DNA of 64,000 bases. Origin: Rhabdornis inornatus (Eukaryota; Chordata; Aves; Passeriformes; Rhabdornithidae). Under the pieces are notes generated by a model. It made no database searches, was not told the DNA's origin, and worked only from the letters and a program-made list of their open reading frames with translations. A program made the position numbers and the translations under genes. The DNA lies in assembly GCA_013397075.1 (NCBI GenBank), contig VWZS01004498.1, positions 414,614 to 478,613 of the forward strand. The letters are read 5' to 3'. How positions within the stretch are numbered: position 1 is the first letter of the stretch; each line of letters opens with the position of its first letter. Positions 1 to 12,100 of the stretch are shown piece by piece.

Positions 1-36
1 CCCCCTTCTCTCCCTGAACCCGCCCATTGTGGGTAG
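1..36 (+). other. SP3: 3' end of SP3 intron 1 with splice acceptor
   Basis: A pyrimidine-rich tract (cccccttctctccct) leads to the AG at 35-36. Directly after it the sequence reads in frame as Asp-Ala-Gln-Pro-Ser-Pro-Leu-Ala-Leu-Leu, the start of SP3 exon 2 in mammals. The tract is interrupted near the AG (cattgtgggtag), so the acceptor is weaker than the others in this gene. Exon 1, the promoter and the long-isoform start codons lie upstream of the window. Confidence 0.85.
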
Positions 37-153
37 GACGCGCAGCCGTCACCGCTCGCTCTGCTGGCGGCCACCTGCAGCAAGATCGGCCCGCCGTCGC
101 CGGAGGAGGATGAGGCCGCCGCCGCCGCCGCTGCCTCTCACTCTGCCGGAGCG
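37..153 (+). CDS. SP3: SP3 coding exon 2 (Sp box, Ala tract)
   Basis: The exon is 117 nt, 39 codons, phase 0 at both ends. It encodes the Sp box (Ser-Pro-Leu-Ala-Leu-Leu-Ala-Ala-Thr-Cys-Ser-Lys-Ile), a motif shared by Sp1-Sp4 near the N-terminus. An acidic Glu-Glu-Asp-Glu patch and seven alanines follow. The alanines are encoded at 115-135, mostly by GCC, and may vary in length between individuals or species. The donor is gcg|gtgagt at 153/154. Joining to exon 3 gives Gly-Ala|Thr-Gly-Asp-Leu, the same residues as at this junction in human SP3. Confidence 0.93.
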
Positions 154-3100
154 GTGAGTGCCCGCCCCGCCGCTCTCGCACGGCCTGCCGGGGGGAGAGA
201 CAGCACAGCCAGCCCGCCCGCCCGGGGGGAGGGACGGGACACACGGCACTGCCCGCCCGGGGGGAGGGACGATAGCAGGGCCGACCTGCCAGGAGAGGGG
301 TCCCCGGGCTCCCCTGCCTCTCCAGGAGGAGCCGGGCTCCCGGGAGGAGGAGGGAGCCAAGCTCCCCCCTCCCCCGCCATTGGGAGCGGCGCTTTCATTT
401 ACTTTCAAAAACGGGGGGAGGCGGGAAGCCTCCCTCCCCCGACCCTGGCACCGGAACGGCTCGCTCGGAACCCGGAGAGGCTGGGAGGCATCTCACCTCC
501 ACCTGAGCGCGTCCCCGGTAGCCACGGCAGGCTGTCAGCCTGGAACCGCGCAGTCAGGCAGCAACACAAAATGAAGGCTGGCTGTGGGGAAGGATGTAGT
601 GAAGTAAAATGGCTGTTTAGAAGCGAACGCGGTGGTGGAAAGCTGCTTCCTGTATCGCGCTGTTTTTCTGGGGAGAGTTATCATGCAGTTCCTCGCAGCG
701 TTTTCTGTCCTTATCTCTCATGCGCCGTCGCCTCTGAAAGGAGTCTTGATGACCTCGGGACCTGGTGTGATGAGATGGATCTTGCAGACTAGAAACGTAT
801 TCTTGCTGAATCTGGTTTAACAATCCCCATAACAAAAGCCTAATGAGAACTCATGTTCCTTAACTGTTGTAGCTGAATCTTGTGTTGTCATATGCTCATA
901 AAATACAAAGAGTTTATGCATTTCTAAATAACTGATACCTAAAAATGTTGGTATCTTAAGAGAGAGTTCTAAAATTACATGATGTAATTTCTTTGGCCTT
1001 AGCCCTTGGAAAATTGCACATAGTACCTCCAATTTTTTTAGCAAAAAAAAAGCCTTTTTTTTTTTTTTTCTTTTAAAGCAAGTCTTGTTTTTTAAACTTG
1101 CTGTACAACAGCCTTGTATGGTGGTAGGATTTTGCGAACAGGAAGATAAACTGCAAAGCATTGTACTGGTGGATGAAGTGGCTTTGGAAAGCTTTTAGCA
1201 AATAACAAATGTTAGTAATAGAAGTTTCTAAATACTTGCTAAACTTTAAAACACTTTTCATCTGTACATTACAGCTTACTTTACATAAAGGGAAGCTGAA
1301 GCAAAATAGCTGTCTGAGGTCATACAGCAGGTTATAGACTAATGACAGAGCTTGAAAATATATTAAGATTCTGACCCCTTTCAAGCATCCTTTCTGCCAA
1401 ACCTATTTATTTGCTCAAGCAGTATGTTCTTAAAAATCTTTTTAGGTGTTGCAAAGTGCCTGATACCTCCAAGATTTTTTTCATAATACTGGATGCATAC
1501 AGTGCTGAAGAGCATAAACATACTGAAAAATAAATGATGTTTAAATTATTACTTGCTTTCCTATATCCACCTCTAAGGTTGTTCTTGTTGTACAGCTGGA
1601 ATTGTGCATCTTGGGGGTGGATTGATTATTGATTAGGATGAGCTGTAGGTCTGACAGGATACTAGAATGCTGGTGCAGGGCAAATATTTCCCAGCAGCTC
1701 AAAATGGGCAAAGCAGTTTTGATGTGGTACTTCTTTACTTTTATTAAATTAATATGTTGTTGTGTTAATGTATAAGAGGCTTTTCAAGGGAAAGCAAATG
1801 CAATTCAAGAGAAGCCAAAATCTTAGTTAATTTCTAAGTGAATATAAGCTCACTCACTACTTTCCATACATGCAGATAGGCCCTTCCTACATATCTTCTG
1901 TGAGTTAGGTTATAGCATTCTGGTAATTTTTATACTCCTACAACATAACTCTTGAATGATTCAGAATATTTTGGGCGGAAACTAAATATAAATTGAAGGA
2001 GATACCTAACAGTAGCTGAACTAGACACTGGAGTTAATTAAGATGACCTTAATAAAGAGAGGGGAGGGACTAAGCGCCCTAAAATACATTCCTTGTGAAA
2101 TACAGAAGAACAAAAGAGATTTAGTGCAATAAGGATTCTTCTTTATTTCTGGTCCCTTGTGTTTATCATATTGGAGGGTGGAAGAAGGAGGAAGAAGCTA
2201 CAAAGGCTTAAATTGCAGATACCCCATAAGTCATTTCATGGAAAAGGATATCTATATGCACAGACTGACATAATTGTCTTCCCCGAAGTTTGTGATGCTC
2301 ATCCCTTTCCCAGGAGTATCGCTTCATCAGTTTGAGACCTGTGCATGGGTGATGGTGCCTAATGTAGCAGTGGGAGGGCAGCTCTTTCCTATTATAGTCT
2401 ACCTGGACCGCAGTTCTGACTGCTGAACATCTGGTAGAACTCTCAATCCACACAAATGGGTAGTAGGAGTCAAACTAGGTGTTCCTCTTAGAAATGCTTG
2501 CAGAGCCTGCATGAAAAGGGATAGCCATGCTGTTGTTTCAGGGTTTTTTTGTTACTGCTTTACTGACATTTGCTTGGTAGAAACTGGCAGGGCTGGAGCC
2601 AGCATGCTGGGCTAGCATACTGCTTTCCTGGCTGAAATGGTATGCTGCAGCTGCTCCCCAAGAGACCAGCAGTATGATTTAAAAGCAACAGCAAAACTCC
2701 CATAGGACTGCAGGGGATATTGTGTGTCTGGGGAAGAGCTGGAGCAAATGTGATTATGTTTGTAACGATCTAGTTGGCCCTGCTTTGAGCCCAGGGGTTG
2801 GACCAGGTGACCTTCAGAGGTCCTTTCCAGCTGAAATTATCCTGTGATTATGTATTGGTATCTTAGTCCAGGCCTACTGTTAGAATGGACATTGCTGTTA
2901 CACCACTGAAAGGATTAGTGAGGAAGTAAAAAGACTAATAAAAATGGCAGGTGCTTGTAAGAAAAAGCAAACGAAGAAGGCAGTTGACAGAACTAAACTC
3001 AACCCTCTTCTCCTTTCCATCCTGTCAATGACCTGGCAGGCTGTCTTTAGACAACAAGGTTTTCAGCTTGGCCGATGATTCTAGTTGGAGCTGTATTTCC

Positions 3101-6100
3101 TTTTGGATGAGAGGCACTAGCAGGCATTACTGCTGATCTTGTCTTTGTGCATTGATGAAGATTTCAGTCTTTCAGCTTTGACACCATGATTTACTCTGCC
3201 TAATGATCAACCAACACCAGTATGTTGTCTGATGGTGTTTGATATTAACATAGATGGCCTTGAGTTTGTGGCTTGCTTACCTGAGAATCTTTTCTTTGGT
3301 TGCCATACTGCTACATCCGTGTTTGGTTCAAACACTTCCCATGGGAACTTTGCCTTGAATATTGCTGCCTGCTAGTTTGTGTGAGAGCCTTGCTGGGATG
3401 GTGTGTGCTCGTGCCTGACCTAGAATGATCGCTCATATTTTGGCTTCTCAGGATGCCTATCTTTCTCTTGGGACTTTAAAATCTGAGAAGTTTTAGTTTG
3501 GGTCTTGCTTTTTCACTATTTATCTTTGACTAATAATTCTGCTTCAAACTTCCATATTTAGGATTCTTTTTTCATTTAGTTACAAATACTCTAGTTACAT
3601 TCCAGTTTAAACATCTGCAAATATTTTAGCATTAGGTGAAAATGAGAAGCAAAGCAGAAGATGGTGAAGCTATGCATAAGGGAGGAAACAGAAGACCAGA
3701 CAGATTTAGGTCAAACAGAGCCTAGATGGTCAGCTCTATGATTGTAGCATGATCAGATGATTGTTTAAGAAGCTACAAAATTGAGATGATAACCAGTTGT
3801 TTATGTTCTCTTAACTTCATTGTAATGCAAAGCTAAAGGTTGTCCTGGAACTCTCATGCTCCCAAGGGCCATTGTTATTGTTGTGCTGGGTGGGACTGGA
3901 TAGGTGAGGATACTGCAAGCCTGATGGGAGGTTGCCTGGGAGGTCTGGAAGGTGGGTGAATTGGGAAGAGTGGCAGGCTGGCTGAGAAATCAGGTGGCTC
4001 TGACAGCCACCGAAGAATGGGAGCTGTCAGAGATGACTGCCCCAGTTGAGGTGTGTGGTTGCATCTTGGTGTGAAGTGGGCTGCACTGATTCGCTACTCT
4101 TTAAAAAAATGGTTGGGAGGGATGATTTATATGATTTATTTGTGTTGCTGCTTACCAACAAGATGTGGAAAACATTTGGACAGGTTAACAATTAGCATAT
4201 GTGGGCAAGATGAGTATAGTTTCTCTGCTGTAGGCAAAGCATTTCTGTGTATCTTTTACAAGTAAAGGTTGGAGTGTTTTAAGACTGCTTTGGCATATTT
4301 TGAGTTTTAGAATGAGTATCAGTGCTTCTCAGAACTTAATGAAGGTCTGGAATTCTAGTTGGTTTATGCCTCAGATTAACCATTTGAGATGCACCTAGTT
4401 TAAACTCAATTTGGGGGGAAATAGGAATAGTGCTGACAAGATGGTGAAAGAGGAAGGCATTTTAAATGTCATGTTTTCCACTAGGAAAAAATATGTATGA
4501 ATGCCATGTGTCAGAGTTAACCATCCTACTTAGTTTTCTGGCCTATATGATAATTTTGAGGAAGTTCAGAATTATTCTGGCATCCGTTTTCGCTTTTGTG
4601 GGTGATAACTTCCTGATGCTAGGTTTCTGGATGTGAACGGGTGCACCAGAATGTGTTCAGCAACTATAGAAATGTCTGCCTGGAATTGTCTTGCTTCTCT
4701 GTGTTCTTTACTTTTGCAAAACAAAGAAGTTTCACTAGAATGTGATGGCTAACTGTATATTTGTCCTGCTGTTGTCCAGAAGCTTGCCTTTTAAAATGGT
4801 CTTTAGTTTTTGTATTCCAATTACGTCTTTCTAATGCTGGATCAGAACCAAGTGTTGAAATTCTTTTAGAAGAAGGTGCTTCAGGGATGTTCTTAAAAAA
4901 TTTGTTTTATTTCTCCATCGTTTGGGAGAAAGTAAGAAAATGTATGGTTTAAAACATTTCCATATTTAAAAACAGCATAGACAAAAGAAGTTCTCTAATA
5001 TTAAACATTAATAAGAAGGCTAAGATTTCATAGAAAGTTGAGGCTGGTAAGGATGTCTGGAGAATGTGTGGTCTGCCCCTCCTTGCTCAAAGTAGAGAGC
5101 GTCAGCGAGAAGGAGTTGTTCAGAGCTGTGTCCAGTGGGTTTGAATACCTCTAAGGGTAGAAACTCTACTGTCTCTCTGGGCAGTGTGTTCCAGTGTTTG
5201 ATAACCCTTATGATATTAAAAAAGAGGATTTTTCTTCTATTATGGGGGACCGAATCAAAAGCCTAACTAATGTAGTGATAAATAATATGCCTTGCCTAAC
5301 TCCGTCTGTCAAGCTAGTCTTCTCATCATAGGGCATTGTGAGGTTAGTTATTTCAGCATTATTTCCCCTTCCTAAGTGTAGGCTGACTACTTCTGAACAC
5401 TACTGTTTTTTTTCCCCTCAAGGTTATTTGAAGGTTAATTTTTTCAAAGTTATTTTCAAGGTTATTTGCTCCATTGCCTTCCCAAAGATCAAGTTGAGGC
5501 TGACTGATCCCAGGTCCTCTTTCTTGTTCTCTTGGTGATTTGGTAGAAATCATCAAGAGAACAAGTACCTGAGTACCCTTCAGTACCTGAGTTAAAAGCA
5601 GAAAGAAAATAAACCATTTCACAGAATGCTAGTTTGGCATGTAGTTATATTGAGATTCATATACATATATAGATTTAATAATTAATAAACAAAAGAAGTT
5701 ACCTGTGATCTAGTTAAAAATGTCTCCTTGTTGCCATGTCTTGTTTCTTAGTACTTCAGCTTCCTTGTTTCCACTAAGGTCAGGGATATTTTATTGTCTC
5801 AGTTTGGACAAGTTCTGAACTTCTGCTGATTGATAACAAACTGTTGAACCTTTGGCTCCAATTGTCCATGTCAAGCGAAAAGAGGTAGATACTCTTTAAT
5901 GGATACACAGGTATATTTCACCAGATTTGAGTTTCTTTTAAAATAAGATTTTAAGCAGCCCCAGATAATACTTTTTTTTCCTGAAACGCTCTTTATTTTT
6001 CCAAACATCTGATTTGGGCAAAAGTATTTCTCTAAATTGAGTGGCTTCATTGGCAGAGGGCTCAAACATGCATCAGAATTAATTTGCCTTAACAAACAGC

Positions 6101-9100
6101 TTTGTGTCAGCTGAACCACAGTGAGTGATGTTGAGCGTGTTTTTAACCTATGGCAAATACAAGATAGAATGTATTAGCTCATACTTTAATGAAAGCGTTG
6201 AAGCAAGTGCATTTTATCTTGTATTTGTTATGACCTAAGAATGCACAGATAGTTTACTGTAGCTTGCTAAACACATGGTATTATTAAACCCATGCATTAG
6301 AACCCTAACTCTTTCATAAAACATCAATTTGGATGAGGCAGTGTCCAATCTTCTTCATTAGGTGTGTGATTTTTAAATGTTTAGGAACTCATGACTCATT
6401 ATCTGTCCATCTCTGGTTGTTTGGCTGATGCATTTGCTCCAGGACTAAATGTGCCAAAAGTGACCTTCTGAAAAGTGCCGTAAAATGCACAGATAGATGT
6501 TTGGTAGACTTTAGTACTAAAATGCTGATGGCTAATGGCATGTGCCCATTTGACAAGTTGAGATGCAGGTGTCTACAACAGATACCGGTTCTTACAGGGG
6601 TATTTCTCTGCTTTCCTTCTCTCCATTTTACTTTGGTGAAGTGTATTTTATTTTTTTATAAAGTCCTGTCATTCAATATGGTTCAGATCACTTCTGAAAG
6701 GTATTTTATCTTCTGTCTTTCTCTTATCTCCTTCCACATTTGACTTAATGTTGCTGTAATTTTATCTAAATATATTGAACAAGACAATTACTGGATTTTT
6801 ATTTATCATGGCTTGTGATTCTTCAGGGATGAGACTTTTCTTGCAGAGACATCTCTTTATTTTACGTGCTGGAAATTATACAAGGCCTGTTAAAGAATCA
6901 AAAGACAGGCTGAACAGTGGTCGTTGCTTTCACTCTTTGTTGGTACTTGACCTTTCTTCAGGTGGACATATAATTTGATTTTAATTCATCCTATGCCTTC
7001 TGCCAGCTACTCTCTTTGCTCTGTTCCTGTCTCTTTCTTGTTTCCTGATGCTGCTTCCAGTGAATTCCCCGTTGCTTCCTGTTCTCTCCTCCTTGGCTGA
7101 GTAGAGCTGAACTTTCCTCAGATCTTTGTCCCTTCCTTTTGAAACAGAGCCTTTGGATTGGAGCAGTCCAGCCTTCTCTTAAAGGAACAGCTGCCAGATA
7201 GCTGCTGCCTGAGTATCAGTTGATAAGGAAACTGTTGCTTTATCTCTAGCCTCTATATAATTTCCACGGATGGCTGAGACAGCAAACAAACCAGTGTATT
7301 TTGAATGTAAAGCTCAGTAAGCGACTGGGCTGCAGATGTTGCTGCTCATATACCAGTGGCAGAACTTTTGAGTTACCACGAAAGTGCTTAATTGCCTGAG
7401 GATGTAAAGAGAGGTTATTACTCTTTAGTTAGTAGGAAAAGAAGTCCAAGAAATGTCTTATCTCAACAAACTTTGTGGAAGAGCATAACAGTCAATCTTG
7501 TTATGACAGGCTGATGATGACCATCTGAGATTAGAAATCATCCTCAAATACTCTTTGCCATACTTTTTTTCATGCTTTAATGCTAGTAATTTTGATAGCT
7601 GCCAGATAGCTTCTTGCAAGCCTCACCCTCTTTTTCCTCCTCCTTCCACATGATTCAGCTGGTGGTGTCTGATACAGCTAGCTGTGATAGCAATATGAAT
7701 AACAGGCATTTTATGTTGTATGTGTAGCACAGCTTCATATCTTCATGCATGGCTGCCCTGAACTTCTCCATGGACTGACAAGTGCATCTTCTAAAAGAGT
7801 GGCTCTATTGTGCTAAAATCATTACAGAGCAGGATTTGAGGGAAAATTTCGTTAGATCATGAAAATGTGAGATGTGTGCCCAGCATGAAAATGCCAGTAT
7901 GGAAATCAACATATGTTTTGGGAGCAGAATAAAGTAGGTCGTTTCCATATCACAAAAGAGACAGGTTCCCTTTGAAGTATTTCTGTGGAGGATATTATAT
8001 ATGAGTAGACACAGACATGTTACTGCATATTAGTTCAGTCCAGTTTAACCTAAGCTTTCAACTATATAAGACTTGTAATGGTTTATATTACTTTTCCTTT
8101 CTCTTTGGTTTTAACAGCTATCAGCAGATTATATTTTACATTTATTTTATTATTATGCACTTTAAACATAAACCAGTCATATTTCTGCTTTTGGTATTTT
8201 CTGATTGATATTTACCTATAACTTTTACGGGTTTTTTGATATTTTATGAAGCCTTCAGTTAATAGGTATTTATATGCTTGTGAATTGAACTTTCTTAGCA
8301 GCATTTCAGCAACTGGTATCTATGTGTAAACAGTATTAAACACAAGTGTATAAAGCTAATGTGGTAGCAGAGGAAAATAGAACTTGTTGCCTTCTTCTTG
8401 GTAAGATATGTGGTATGGAATATTACATGTTTTTTCTTCTAGTATCGTAAGTTATGAGCTTGAAGACTAAAAAATTTAAATATGTTTTTTAAATGAACAG
8501 TTGATCAGTATAAGAGGAAAATAAAATAATAGAATTATTATTCCTCTTTTTCTGTTTCTTTTCCTTGAAGCATTAAGGCCATAAAATTAGTTTTGTTCTG
8601 TTGATGCTGAATCTATTATATATACTACCTGAAAAATTATGAATCATGCTTAGGAACCACAGAATATTTTGAGCTGGAAAGGATCCCCAAGGATCACTGA
8701 GTCCAACTCTTAATAAGAGTCAATGGTCTGTAAGGGCTGAAGAAGGCTGGCATTCTTTAGTTTTTTGCACAATAGTTATTTTTACAGTTCTTGAGAAGAA
8801 TTTAGAACCATGATATGTGTTTACTTATTGAAAATGAAGCTTGGTAGGCACAGTAAAACTTCTTCTAATAAGTATTCAGACTTAAATACAGTACTTTTCC
8901 TTTACACATAAACATTGTAGTGTTATGGGCTGGAATAGGATTAGAATATGAAACTAGCAGTCCCATCTAACGCTGTGGACTAAACTCAGGTGCACACTGC
9001 AGGATTCTTTCAGACTGGCTAGGTCTCAGTGCTGTGTTAAGAAAGAATTAGATGTGTGCTGTATTTTGCATGTCCTGGTTTTGTTCCAAAGGAAGTCAGA

Positions 9101-12100
9101 ATGCAGCATCAGAAAAAAGTTGGGATATGTTCTGGTAACTTCTCTACCAGGAGTGATCACAGGATGAATGCAGGAGGACAAACCAGAGCTTTTCTGTGTC
9201 CTCTGGACTCTGCCAGAGAGACTAGATTTATTTCACAGGTCTGAATTGGTCATAAGACAAGTTAGTTACATTTTGCTAATATTAAGTTATTCCATTGGTT
9301 TATTGTAGCATGGTAAAACAGGTAAGGAGAAACTTTACTTCATATTTTTTAGATTGAGGGTTACTTACAATATCAAGCTGGTTGACTATGCAAATCTGTG
9401 CTAAGCACTGCAGGATGTTAAATCAAATTCTTAAAATACTCTATTCTTGAAAAGCTTGCTTTGGTAAAGAAAGGTAAGTGCAATTTACCTTGTCTTTACT
9501 GAATAAAAACCAAGTGCACGGTAGGTTCTTTGAGCATCTGGGTTCTACTCGGAGACACTGGCCTTTTCTCTTGTTCCGACTTAATGAAGATAGATTTTTT
9601 TTTTTTCCCCTCCTAACTGATGCATATGACTAATCCAAACATTATTTCAATGTAAAAGTTCTTAGTCTAGAAGTCTTCCTTAGCAAAACTAACTCTACAA
9701 GCTTATAAATACTAGAGATTTGTGTTATGTGTAACAAACTGAGGTTCTTCTACCTTTACAACTGTGTAACGACATCACTTGTTAATCTTCTGTGTGCTGC
9801 TGGGAGTCATAACATGTCCAAATATAAAACAGAATTGAAAGGCAGTGGAGCTCCAGGAGATATAGGCAACACTGGCTTCGTGGTGATTCCTCCACTTACG
9901 TGCAATAGGTGCCTAGCTGGGCAAAGAGTGCTTCTGAGTCCCAGGGTAAGTTGGTGATGAAACTCCGGCAGCTCCTGCCAGCTCCCTCCTTCCCACAACC
10001 AGGGGTTTGGATTACCTGGCAGCCCGGCCACCAGAATAACCCTGCTGCTGGTCACCTGACATAGCCGTGACGTAGGAGTTGCATTTGACATGTTTGGGAG
10101 CAGCATACAGCTCATGAGCCACAGGCTGGCTACCCTGACTTAGGCATTAGATTGCTTATAAAATCTGTGTTTCATTGTTCTGATCCAATTGCTGATGGTC
10201 ATATGAGCTGTACTTCATATTTTCCAGTAGTGTATCAATATCTAGGGTTGAATTGCATGACTAGTCTTGACACACAGTCTGTACGACATTTGTTTTAATT
10301 TTTTGTTTTCTTTTTTCTTTTTATTCAGACAGGGGATTTGACTTCTGTGCAATTAGCTGGAGCTCCAAACAGATGGGAGGTCTTGTCTGCAGCTCCTACC
10401 ACTATAAAGGATGAAGCTGGTAATATAGTACAGATTCCAGGTGCTGCCACAGTAACTTCAAGTGGGCAGTATGTCCTTCCTATTCAGAGTTTGCAAAATC
10501 AACAAATCTTTTCTGTTGCACCAGGATCAGATTCGTCGAATGGTACAGTGTCTAACGTACAATACCAGGTAATACCCCAGATCCAGACAGCGGATGGTCA
10601 GCAGGTTCAACTTGGCTTTGCAGCCTCTTCTGATAATAGCAGTATAAATCAAGAAACTGGTCAAATTCAGATCATTCCTGGCTCAAATCAAACCATCATT
10701 GCCTCTGGAACGTCTTCAGCTAATATTCAGAATATCTTGTCTGGTCAGTCTGGTCAAGTCCAGGTTCAGGGAGTTGCAATTGGTGGTTCGTCTTACCCTG
10801 GCCAAGCACAAGTGGTTGCTAACGTCCCTCTTGGACTGCCAGGAAATATTACTTTTGTACCCATTAATAGTGTTGATCTAGATTCTCTGGGACTTGGCAG
10901 TGGTTCTCAAACCATGACAGCTGGCATTAATGCAGATGGGCACTTGATAAATACTGGACAGGCCATGGATAGTTCAGATACTTCTGAAAGGACTGGTGAG
11001 CAAGTTTCTCCTGAAATTACAGAAACTGCCACTGATAATGACTTATTTGTGCCAACGTCATCTTCATCACAGCTGCCCGTTACCATAGACAGTTCAAGTA
11101 TATTGGAACAAAATGCAAATGACTTGACCGCAACTAGTGGTCAAGTTCATGGTTCTGATCTTCAGGGAAATTACATTCAGACATCAGTCTCTGATGACAC
11201 CCAGGCTCAGAATATTCAGGTCTCCACAGCACAGCCAATTGTACAACACATACAGCTACAAGAGTCGCAGCAGCCAACCAGTCAAGCCCAGATTGTACAA
11301 GGTATTGCGCAACAGACAATCCATGGTGTTCAAGCAAGTCAAAGTATATCTCAACAGGCTCTTCAAAATCTTCAACTGCAGCTGAATCCTGGAACTTTCT
11401 TAATTCAGGCACAAACAGTGACCCCTTCTGGGCAGATAACCTGGCAGACATTTCAAGTGCAAGGAGTTCAGAACTTGCAGAACTTGCAAATTCAGAATGC
11501 ACCTGGTCAACAAATAACTCTGACCCCTGTGCAGACCCTCACTCTTGGTCAAGTTGCAGCCGGTGGTGCGTTGACATCAACTCCAGTTAGTCTAAGCACT
11601 GCTCAATTGCCAAATCTACAGACAGTTACAGTAAACTCTATAGATTCTGCTGGTATTCAGCTGCATCAAGGAGAAAATGCTGGAAGTCCTGCAGGTATTT
11701 ATTTTACTCTTTTTGCAAAAGATTGTTTTTTATTACTGCATGTTGTTGGTTTAAATGGCGATAATCAGAACATCATTGTCTTGCTATTGAAGCCTACAAA
11801 ATATAGTGGGTTAAACATGGTGATGATAGATTTTATTTGAAACTGCTGTTCCATTAGAAACTGTAATTGAAGAACATAGTCCTACCTCACTCCTTTTAAT
11901 ATGAGCTCGTGTAACTCCCAAGTAGTCATATTAGTTAACAGCACTTCAGTGTTCATGCTTAAAGGTCTTGCCCTGGAGAAGATCTGTATACTAAATTGAA
12001 AAAGGCAAAATCTGGCTATCAGCTGCCACTCTTCTAAGGCATCAGTATCATTAATATACCTGTTCTTCCTAGTCCTGAATAGATTAAGTTTCTATAGAAA

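Larger units (their letters stand above)
601..10328 (+). other. SP3: SP3 intron 2, remainder
   Basis: AT-rich intron; the whole intron is 154-10328. It contains a MIR-like remnant (about 1258-1375), CR1 remnants (about 2766-2853, 5028-5245, 8655-8712) and an inverted repeat (5523-5565), listed separately. A more GC-rich patch at about 9930-10115 contains a TGACGTAG half-CRE and an E-box (cacctg). The acceptor is a long T-rich tract ending in ttattcag at 10328. I see no coding exon in it. The short open frames are not supported by codon structure or homology. Confidence 0.85.

Noticed and set aside
154..792. 212-codon open frame on + next to exon 2
   Set aside because: Lies in the GC-rich intron right after a strong donor. 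Amino-acid content is just Gly/Pro/Arg from composition, and another frame is open too. Real SP3 reading skips it.
9056..9244. 62-codon + strand ORF ending near a ggt donor-like site
   Set aside because: No convincing acceptor upstream and no domain, and its length is within chance for the region.
10338..11840. A single 500-residue protein starting at the TTG at 10338
   Set aside because: This is SP3 exon 3 plus read-through into intron 3. The frame extends upstream through the acceptor to exon 2, and SP3 similarity stops at 11694.
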